In this document: positions 1 to 5,520 of the stretch, one piece after another | Position numbering within the stretch: position 1 is the stretch's first letter | Layout of the letters: every line of letters starts with the position of its first letter | Assembly: GCA_900314365.1 (NCBI GenBank) | Contig: OMVH01000125.1 | Coordinates: forward strand, 1 to 5,520 | Reading direction: 5' to 3' | Length of the DNA stretch: 5,520 nucleotides | Origin: an uncultured Prevotella sp. | GTDB lineage: Bacteria > Bacteroidota > Bacteroidia > Bacteroidales > Bacteroidaceae | Program-made: the position numbers and the translations under genes | The notes under the pieces: model-generated | Databases searched by the model: none | Seen by the model: the letters and a program-made list of their open reading frames with translations, nothing else | Told to the model about the DNA's origin: nothing

Positions 1-455
1 CGCAGAAACAAGGCCTGGCCGTAGATATTGCGCACACCCTCATAGGCCGAATAGGAATCGGTGGTGATGCGTACACGGTGGATATTATGGATGACCTGGT
101 TAGCACGATGGATGCCCTTGTAGTTCACCTGCCAACGCTGGAGAATCCACGTGTTCGAAGTGTTGAAAATGAAGTTCACGAGTTGTCCCATCTGGCTCGA
201 CGTGCCTTCATCAGTTCCGAACACATTGTCGCCCATAGCCTCGCCGAAGCGCCACTCCTGGTCGTTATAGCTGTCGGACTGCAGCAAATCATAGACAGCA
301 TCAAGAGCAGACTGCATCTTGTACTGCGTATCGTAATAAGTCTTGTCTGTAGGATTGGCCTGCACCTCTTTGTCCAGGAAGTCGCTGCATCCTGAGAGAA
401 CGACCATGCACGCCAAAGCTACGAGACCTGATATCAATATCTTCTTCATACTCAT
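1..455 (-). CDS. SusD/RagB-like surface lipoprotein, N-terminal part (runs off left edge)
   Basis: This is the amino-terminal ~152 residues of a SusD-family protein, the outer-membrane lipoprotein that caps a SusC transporter and binds the incoming glycan or peptide. Translation of the minus strand from 455 stays open to the window edge. It starts MSMKKILISGLV, has a hydrophobic stretch, then the lipobox LSGC (residues 20-23), so Cys23 should be the lipidated residue. The acid-containing SDFLDKE that follows is typical of surface-exposed SusD proteins. Further on, GIHRANQVI (about 113-121) and the closing GQALFLR (146-152) match the SusD TPR-like helices, where the family usually has G-A-x-F-LRA. 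Family members are usually about 500-600 residues, so most of the gene lies outside. Met3 (ATG ending at 449) is an equally good start, because MKKILI is the more usual beginning. It lies 12 bases after the susC stop and is surely co-transcribed. No strong Shine-Dalgarno sequence is seen, which is common in this phylum. The substrate is unknown. Confidence 0.93.
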   Translation of the reverse strand, partial: MSMKKILISGLVALACMVVLSGCSDFLDKEVQANPTDKTYYDTQYKMQSALDAVYDLLQSDSYNDQEWRFGEAMGDNVFGTDEGTSSQMGQLVNFIFNTSNTWILQRWQVNYKGIHRANQVIHNIHRVRITTDSYSAYEGVRNIYGQALFL

Positions 456-467
456 TCTAAATCTTTA

Positions 468-3400
468 TTATAAGCCAAGTTTTACACCGAAAGTGAACGA
501 ACGTGCCTGAGGATAGTTTCCTTCGTCGACACCCATGCTGAGGTTGTTGCTCTCACTGCCCACCACGCGTCCGATTTCAGGATCAAGGCCGTCGTAGCTC
601 GTGAAGGTAATCAGATTGTAAGCCGTCAGAGAGAGGGCGAGCGAGGAAAGCTTCAACTTCGTGAGGATGCTTTGAGGGAAGTTGTAAGTAAACTGAAGTT
701 CCTTCAGGCGCAGGTAGGATCCATCCTTCACATAGAAGTCGCTGGCGCGGAAGTTGCGCGGCGAGTCGTTGTTGGAAAGGTCGGGAACGCTGGCGTTCAG
801 ATTGAGCGGGAAGTATTCACGGGCTTTGCCTGGAATCTGTCCAGACCAGTGCTTGCTGCGCAGGTCAGCATAGCAGTTTCCGGCAGCGGCATTATCGAGA
901 TAATAGTCCATGATATTGAAAATCTTATTGCCCGTCTGACCTTGGAAGAAGATGCTAAGATCGAAATTCTTATAGCCTACGGCCATAGGAATACCAAACA
1001 CGAACTTGGGCAGCGGAGACCCCAGATAGGTACGATCCTCGGCGGTGATACGGTTGTCTCCATTAAGATCCTTCCAGCGGAAGTCACCCGGCTGATAGGT
1101 TTGCTCGAAGTCGGCCTTGCCCACTTCGTACTGCGCGCTGTTCCTTACCTCCTCGGCGGTGTTGAAAATACCGTCGGTTACATAACCGAAGAAGGAACCG
1201 ATAGGCTGGCCTACAGCAGTCTTGGTCACATAGTCCACGATACTTCCCTCACCATTGTAACAGCCATAGATTGGCTCATTTCCTGTTCCAAGCTTTGTAA
1301 CTTTGTTTTTTATCCATGAGAGGTTGAAACCTACGTTGTAGCGCCAGTCCTTACCAATGTTGTCCTGCCACTTCACGTCGTACTCCCATCCGTAGTTGCG
1401 CACATCGCCAGCATTGGTCATAGGTGAGGCGTCGAGACCGGCAGAGCTCACTGTAGGCACCCGCAGAAGCATGTCGGTGGTGAGACGGTTGAAGTACTCC
1501 ACTGTCAGCGACAGTCTGTTGTTGAAGAAACCCAAGTCGACACCGACGTTCCAACTCTCGTTCTTCTCCCACTTGATGTCATCATTACCGAGGACAGTGG
1601 CCGTAGCTCCCTCATAGACCGTGGAGTTGCCCAGGCCATAAGGATAGTTGTAACCAGAGGTGAGATAAGTGTAGCGCGAGAGCACATCTATACGGTTGTT
1701 ACCGAGCAGTCCCCAGCCCACACGCAGCTTGCCGTTGGAGAGCCACTTGACATTTTTCATGAACGGTTCGTTGGAGAATCTCCAACCGAGGGACACCGAG
1801 GGGAAGATACCCCAACGGTTGTTTTTGGAGAACATCGACGAACCGTCGGCACGGACGTTGGCCTGGAAGAGATAGATGTCGTTCAGACTGTAGTTAATGC
1901 GGCCGATGAGACCTATTGCCGTCCATTCACGGTCGAGGCCGTAAGTTTTGTCACCGGTGTAAGCGCTCGAGAGATAATGGAAGATGTCGGAATTGCTCGG
2001 CGTACCACTACGGTAGGACTGCTGCCAGCTGTTCTTGTAGCCTTCGGCAGTCTGACCGGCAAGAACCGTAACCTTATGATGCTTGTCGCTCCAGTTGAAA
2101 GTGAGCAGATTGTTCATCTCCCATTTGTTGACCGTATTCTGGTACTTGTAAACCTGAGAGAGTGAACTGGGCATTACGAAATCTTCGTCAAGCCCCCACA
2201 CCCCATAGAAGTTGTCGTCGGTCTGATGAGTGGTATAGTAGGATAACTTGAACTGATAATCGAAATACTTCAAGAAGCGTGCATCGAGGCTGAGATTCAG
2301 GTCCAACCGGTTATTGGTGGTCTCAGCATTGTTGCGGTCGAGGACAGCCAAGGGATTATTGCTGTACCAATAGCCTTTGGAATCATGGAGGTACTCCAAA
2401 GGCGACTCATAGAGAGCCTGTTTCAGGATGCTGCTTCCACCCTCGGGAATCCCGTCGTGGTCGTCGTGGGTGAAAGCCATATTGGCAGTCAAATCGAGCC
2501 ATTTGGCAAGCTGTGTCTTGAGATTGAGCCTTGTGTTGATGCGACTGTAACCGGAGGTCTTGACGATACCGTTCTCCTTAAAATAGCTGGCACTGGCCAG
2601 GAACTGCGTCTTGTCGGAGCCTCCGGAGACGCTCACTCCGTGCTGCGTCTTGAAGCCTGTACGGGTGATGGCATCCCACCAGTTGCCCACACCGTTATGG
2701 CGAATGGTATCAAGGAGATTGTATTTGTTCTGGTCGAAGGCATAAGTGCCGTCGGCCTGCTTAGTCATGTAGAGGCGCCCATCCTCGGAGTATGTTTTGG
2801 AGGAATTAATGTAGTCCTGCATGAGTGCATAGTCCTCAAGACCCATGACATCAATCTTCTTCCATGGATTAGAGAAGCCCACATAGCCGTCGTAGGTAAT
2901 ACGCACCTTACCTTCCTTTCCCGTTTTGGTGGTGATGGCCACGACACCGTTAGCAGCACGCGAACCATAGACAGCACTCGAGGCGGCGTCCTTGAAGATC
3001 TCAACATTCTCGATGTCGTTGGGATTGAGATAGTCTATATTGTCGACGATGAAGCCATCAACCACATAAAGCGGATCGGAGTCGTTGATGGTACCTGTAC
3101 CGCGTATCTTTATCGTCGTTGAACTACCCGGGGCACCGGTATTCTGAATAATGTTCACACCCGCAGCACGTCCTTGCAATGCCTGAAGTGTAGAAGAAAC
3201 AGGAATATTGTTGATGTCCTTTCCTGAGACCGAGGAAATAGATCCCGTGATGTCGCTCTTGCGCTGCACACCATATCCGATGACCACGAGCTCATCAAGC
3301 TGCTCGGCCTCAGAATTCATAGTCACATCGATGCTTCTGCGTCCGCTCACCGGAATGAGAATCTGTTTGAAGCCCATGAACGAGTACGTTAGGGTAGCAT

Positions 3401-3620
3401 TCGATGGCACTGTGATGGTGTAATTGCCGTCGACATCGGTGACGGCTCCGTTGGAGACATTGCCTTTTTCCCTGATGGTGACGCCCGTTAATGGCTCTTT
3501 GGTCTGCCCATCGATGACAGTTCCTTTGACTGTGATTTTCTGGGAGTATGCCATTACGGAGACCAGCATCATGAGGAAAAGCACTGTCAGCCGTGTTGCT
3601 TTATAAGTGTAATTGTGCAT
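468..3620 (-). CDS. SusC/RagA-family TonB-linked outer-membrane transporter
   Basis: This is a complete 1050-residue TonB-dependent transporter of the SusC/RagA family, which imports large nutrients (oligosaccharides or peptides) across the outer membrane with its SusD partner. In order: a signal peptide (K8, R10, hydrophobic 11-22, likely cleavage after AYS at 24-26); a carboxypeptidase-regulatory-like Ig domain (about 29-101, with VKGTVIDG and DGNYTITVP); the TonB-box-like LDELVVIGYG (108-117); a plug domain (about 120-235, with LQALQGRAAGVNI, DPLYVVDG at 182-189 and VYGSRAANGVV); then a long beta-barrel. DLNGDNRITAEDR (851-863) is the EF-hand-like acidic loop often seen late in SusC barrels, and the protein ends in the aromatic/hydrophobic strand SFTFGVKLGL, as outer-membrane barrels do. 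The length is normal for the family. There is no STN domain before the Ig domain, so it is not an anti-sigma signalling transducer. The start at 3620 gives a proper signal peptide; the next Met residues fall inside the hydrophobic core. It ends in tandem TAA TAA stops. The family call is secure; the substrate cannot be read from sequence. Confidence 0.97.
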   Translation of the reverse strand: MHNYTYKATRLTVLFLMMLVSVMAYSQKITVKGTVIDGQTKEPLTGVTIREKGNVSNGAVTDVDGNYTITVPSNATLTYSFMGFKQILIPVSGRRSIDVTMNSEAEQLDELVVIGYGVQRKSDITGSISSVSGKDINNIPVSSTLQALQGRAAGVNIIQNTGAPGSSTTIKIRGTGTINDSDPLYVVDGFIVDNIDYLNPNDIENVEIFKDAASSAVYGSRAANGVVAITTKTGKEGKVRITYDGYVGFSNPWKKIDVMGLEDYALMQDYINSSKTYSEDGRLYMTKQADGTYAFDQNKYNLLDTIRHNGVGNWWDAITRTGFKTQHGVSVSGGSDKTQFLASASYFKENGIVKTSGYSRINTRLNLKTQLAKWLDLTANMAFTHDDHDGIPEGGSSILKQALYESPLEYLHDSKGYWYSNNPLAVLDRNNAETTNNRLDLNLSLDARFLKYFDYQFKLSYYTTHQTDDNFYGVWGLDEDFVMPSSLSQVYKYQNTVNKWEMNNLLTFNWSDKHHKVTVLAGQTAEGYKNSWQQSYRSGTPSNSDIFHYLSSAYTGDKTYGLDREWTAIGLIGRINYSLNDIYLFQANVRADGSSMFSKNNRWGIFPSVSLGWRFSNEPFMKNVKWLSNGKLRVGWGLLGNNRIDVLSRYTYLTSGYNYPYGLGNSTVYEGATATVLGNDDIKWEKNESWNVGVDLGFFNNRLSLTVEYFNRLTTDMLLRVPTVSSAGLDASPMTNAGDVRNYGWEYDVKWQDNIGKDWRYNVGFNLSWIKNKVTKLGTGNEPIYGCYNGEGSIVDYVTKTAVGQPIGSFFGYVTDGIFNTAEEVRNSAQYEVGKADFEQTYQPGDFRWKDLNGDNRITAEDRTYLGSPLPKFVFGIPMAVGYKNFDLSIFFQGQTGNKIFNIMDYYLDNAAAGNCYADLRSKHWSGQIPGKAREYFPLNLNASVPDLSNNDSPRNFRASDFYVKDGSYLRLKELQFTYNFPQSILTKLKLSSLALSLTAYNLITFTSYDGLDPEIGRVVGSESNNLSMGVDEGNYPQARSFTFGVKLGL

Positions 3621-3735
3621 AATATTGTTTTCAAAATAAGGGAACCCTCCATAAGGGGTTATGTGATGATGTAAGAGTGATAATGAAGCGCCGCATCAGA
3701 ACAGCGCTTCATTATCAGTTTTGGGGTGTAGACTG
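3621..3735 (-). promoter_or_regulatory. Intergenic region carrying the susC leader; probable site of susC/susD transcription start
   Basis: This 115-base gap is the only non-coding stretch of note. Its distal half holds the 14-bp hairpin. Its susC-proximal half (3621-3677) has a five-base inverted repeat aaccc/gggtt (3643-3647 with 3656-3660) and two direct copies of ataaggg (3636-3642 and 3651-3657) at a 15-base period. Reading toward susC, the sequence before the ATG is A-rich (TTTTGAAAACAATATT) without a Shine-Dalgarno sequence at normal distance, as is usual for Bacteroidota. The GGAGGG at 3650-3645 is too far upstream to set the start. A susC promoter here is inferred from position; no convincing consensus pair is visible. 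Confidence 0.35.
3678..3717 (-). terminator. Perfect 14-bp inverted repeat after the repeat-protein gene, probable terminator
   Basis: Arms at 3678-3691 (tgataatgaagcgc) and 3704-3717 (gcgcttcattatca) are exact reverse complements around a 12-base loop. Reading leftward, the stem begins 18 bases after the TGA stop at 3738-3736, where a transcript-end hairpin for that gene is expected. The stem is GC-rich near the loop and AT-rich at the base. The minus-strand RNA has no proper U-run after the stem (it continues CTCTTACATC), whereas the plus strand has only four T at 3719-3722. It may therefore be a weak or factor-assisted terminator, a 3'-end stabilising hairpin, or a partial block that lets some transcription reach susC. 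Confidence 0.6.
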
Positions 3736-5517
3736 TCAACGCTTGACAATCTTCTTGCCTGCAGTGATGTAGAGTCCCGGCTTGAGATTCTTGGAGTCCA
3801 CCTTTATGCCGTCGATGGTATATATGTCGTCAGTGTTGGTATTCTTCTCGGCCACAGTCTCCTGGATGCCAGTGAGCGCCTTCTGGTAAGGATCAACATA
3901 AGAGGGGTCGGTGGGGTCGGTCACACCATCGAAGATTGGCTCCAGATAGCCCATGTCGCTCTTGCCGTCCCATCCCGTCTTGTGATACTTGAAGGTGTAG
4001 ATACGGCTCGTGGCTGCTGAGCAGTAGAGTATCTGACCGCCAAGGTTGCGAAGACTGTGCACATGGTCGCCGGTTGACGTGATATGGGGACATACAACCG
4101 GTGTTGCATCCTTATCGTCGAGACGATAGAGACCGTCGCCATAGACGGCGGGATTGTTGTTGGCCTCATTGTACCAATAGAGCGAACCGCCTGCTACAGT
4201 CTGCTCCTTCACCCAGTCACACTGTGTACCGGGGCAGAAATCGTTCTGCATATAGGGTTTGTTGACACCGTCGAAGGCCCAAAGCTCGCCACCCCAGTTG
4301 TTGGGCTGAGCAGCATCGAATCCGTGGGCAGCACAGAAGAAATAGGTGTTCTGGAACACGCAACCAGGATCAGGATAAGAACTGTTCTTGGCCGTCGGAG
4401 CGAGGTCGTTCACATCGTAGACTACCTCGTCGCCCGGTGTAGTGCTGTAGCCACCGAGCTCATTACCGATGCTGTCCTTGTGGACACGGCACCAGATACG
4501 GCCTTTGAATACTTCCCAGCCCGGGCCGAAGCAATCGCCGCTGATACCGATACCGGCATCGTTCTTACCAGGATTGGTGTCTACAATCTGATAGGTTCCG
4601 GCTTCTGTACCATCGGAAGCCCAAGGCTCGTTGCCGTACTCCGGAGTCCACGCCTTGAAGACAGCTTTCTGATTGTTGAAGTTCTCAAGGTTGTCGATGG
4701 CGGAGTCGCGAGTATAACCTACCAGACCCTTGGCTGTGGCATCCTGGTTCTCCTCGTAGTTGATGTCTTTCACCACGAAGGTTCCGGCCTCAGTACCATC
4801 AGTGACACAGAGCTCAGTACCGTACTTACCGTCGACATCGTCGCCCTTGAAGAACACTTTGCGTCCTACGCGTACATAAGGATAATGAAGATTGGTGTTT
4901 TCCTTTCCGGGATTATCAATCTTGATTTTGTCGGACAATCTCTTGGTTCCGGCCTCAGTGCCATCGGTCACCCACACCCAATACTGGGCACCATTGTCGG
5001 GGTCGTACTCGGCACTCTCGTCGTCGATGGCTCCGAAGACAGCCTGAGTTTCGTTGACCTGCATGAAGCCCTTGGGGTCACCATCACCCACGGCATAAAG
5101 GTCCTTCACCATGAAGGTACCGGCCTCGGTGCCATCAGAAATCCAAAGCTCACGGCCTGCGTCGTCAGTATTGGCAGAGAAAAGACACTTGTCGTTAAGA
5201 CGGCCCAGATAAGAAGGATTGGAGCTGGCAGTGCCAGGCACAATGTCCTTCACCATCTTTGTACCGGCCTTGGTACCGTCGGTGACCCACAGCTCCTCAC
5301 CATGTTCACTGTCGGTAGCAGCGAAGAAGGCCTTGTAGCCTTTCTTGGGAGAGCCGCAGACGACCACGTTCTTCTCCTTTCCCAACTTACGCTCGGAATT
5401 GACGTTCACCGTCACTCCGTCTGGCAAAAGGTCGATAACCTCACCTTCGTTCTGTGCCCATGCGTCGCATGCAAACAGCGCGCAAGACACCATGAGTAAA
5501 AGTTTGCTTCTTTTCAT
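3736..5517 (-). CDS. Secreted ELWxxDGT-repeat protein, predicted beta-propeller with sorting-like tail
   Basis: This is a complete 593-residue exported protein of unknown biochemical role. A signal peptide (K2, R3, K5, hydrophobic 6-16, likely cleavage after AWA at 19-21) is followed by repeats of the ELWxxDGTxxGT type. Clear copies lie at residues 75-86, 123-134, 180-191, 235-246 and 297-308. Weaker copies are NELGGYSTTPGDE (352-364), ELWAFDGVNKP (411-421) and possibly GDGLYRLDDKDATP (460-473) and SRIYTFKYHKTG (504-515). The period is mostly 48-62 residues. Most copies are preceded by an acidic/Gly turn and followed by a strand such as MVKDIVPG. Such arrays are expected to fold as a beta-propeller, one repeat per blade, and usually serve binding or adhesion; that is inference here. 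The last ~30 residues (IYTIDG, then LKPGLYITAGKKIVKR) resemble a shortened type IX secretion sorting tail, suggesting surface display or release. LFAC (14-17) is a poor lipobox, so signal peptidase I is preferred. The start Met is three bases from the window edge, so its promoter and ribosome site are not visible. An enzyme active site is not recognisable. Confidence 0.9.
   Translation of the reverse strand: MKRSKLLLMVSCALFACDAWAQNEGEVIDLLPDGVTVNVNSERKLGKEKNVVVCGSPKKGYKAFFAATDSEHGEELWVTDGTKAGTKMVKDIVPGTASSNPSYLGRLNDKCLFSANTDDAGRELWISDGTEAGTFMVKDLYAVGDGDPKGFMQVNETQAVFGAIDDESAEYDPDNGAQYWVWVTDGTEAGTKRLSDKIKIDNPGKENTNLHYPYVRVGRKVFFKGDDVDGKYGTELCVTDGTEAGTFVVKDINYEENQDATAKGLVGYTRDSAIDNLENFNNQKAVFKAWTPEYGNEPWASDGTEAGTYQIVDTNPGKNDAGIGISGDCFGPGWEVFKGRIWCRVHKDSIGNELGGYSTTPGDEVVYDVNDLAPTAKNSSYPDPGCVFQNTYFFCAAHGFDAAQPNNWGGELWAFDGVNKPYMQNDFCPGTQCDWVKEQTVAGGSLYWYNEANNNPAVYGDGLYRLDDKDATPVVCPHITSTGDHVHSLRNLGGQILYCSAATSRIYTFKYHKTGWDGKSDMGYLEPIFDGVTDPTDPSYVDPYQKALTGIQETVAEKNTNTDDIYTIDGIKVDSKNLKPGLYITAGKKIVKR
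4594..5295 (-). repeat. Five well-conserved ELWxxDGTxAGT coding repeats
   Basis: Five in-frame 36-base segments encode near-identical 12-residue motifs: 5260-5295 (ELWVTDGTKAGT), 5116-5151 (ELWISDGTEAGT), 4945-4980 (WVWVTDGTEAGT), 4780-4815 (ELCVTDGTEAGT) and 4594-4629 (EPWASDGTEAGT). At DNA level, on the plus strand, they share a core close to ggttccggcctcagtaccatc, with differences mostly at third codon positions. Spacing is 144-186 bases, matching one propeller blade per unit. Four of the five keep DGTEAGT exactly, while the surrounding blade sequence has diverged, which points to purifying selection on the turn rather than recent duplication. Confidence 0.9.
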
Positions 5518-5520
5518 AAT

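Noticed and set aside
78..395. A 105-codon plus-strand frame at the left edge
   Set aside because: It lies opposite the SusD lipoprotein N-terminus, which has a lipobox and SusD motifs in the minus strand.
672..1319. A 215-codon open frame on the plus strand inside the susC gene
   Set aside because: It is antisense to well-conserved SusC barrel sequence and resembles no protein family; the same applies to the 245-codon frame at 2385-3122.
3632..3639. TTATTTTG as a Bacteroidota -7 promoter element (TAnnTTTG) for susC
   Set aside because: It misses the second base of the consensus, has no TTTG-type -33 element at the proper distance, and would leave a leader of only a few bases before the ATG.
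4594..5295. DNA tandem repeat or CRISPR-like array suggested by the recurring ccggcctcagtgccatc core
   Set aside because: The copies are in frame, unequally spaced (144-186 bases) and encode the DGTEAGT protein motif, so they are coding repeats.
5466..5478. Lipobox LFAC (residues 14-17) in the signal peptide of the repeat protein
   Set aside because: Phe at the second position is unfavourable, and a clean AWA signal peptidase I site follows at residues 19-21. A lipoprotein is possible but less likely.
4084..5499. A 471-codon open frame on the plus strand opposite the ELWxxDGT gene
   Set aside because: Its translation has no recognisable domain, no sensible start region, and is rich in I/V/L/G from reading the codons of the real gene backward. 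The minus-strand protein has a signal peptide and family repeats, so the antisense frame is a codon-bias artefact.

Overview
The window looks like chromosomal DNA from a member of the Bacteroidales, most likely Prevotellaceae or a relative. The evidence is a SusC/RagA-type TonB-dependent transporter followed directly by a SusD-type lipoprotein, a pairing essentially confined to Bacteroidota, next to a secreted protein with a short Bacteroidota-style C-terminal sorting tail. The genus is an inference from protein style and moderate base composition and is not proven. All three genes I can support lie on the minus strand, so transcription runs from high to low coordinates.

Layout in the direction of transcription: (1) 5517-3736, a complete 593-residue exported protein made of ELWxxDGTxxGT repeats, probably a beta-propeller, with a signal peptide and a short sorting-like tail. 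(2) 3735-3621, a 115-base intergenic gap with a perfect 14-bp inverted repeat starting 18 bases after the stop codon, probably a transcript-end hairpin. It also holds a short repeat cluster just before the next gene. (3) 3620-468, a complete 1050-residue SusC-like outer-membrane transporter. (4) 455-1, the first ~152 residues of a SusD-like surface lipoprotein, starting 12 bases after the SusC stop and running off the left edge.

SusC and SusD together would form a nutrient-uptake complex: SusD is the lid that captures a glycan or peptide at the surface, and SusC is the TonB-powered barrel that imports it. No glycoside hydrolase, protease, sensor or sigma-factor gene is visible, so the substrate and regulator cannot be named. 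The repeat protein could be an extracellular partner of this locus or simply the last gene of the preceding unit. The hairpin between them slightly favours separate transcription.

I see no RNA genes, CRISPR, insertion sequences, phage genes or frameshifts. Apart from the 115-base gap and the 12-base susC-susD spacer, the window is coding. The least ordinary item is the ELWxxDGT protein and its placement next to a SusC/SusD pair.
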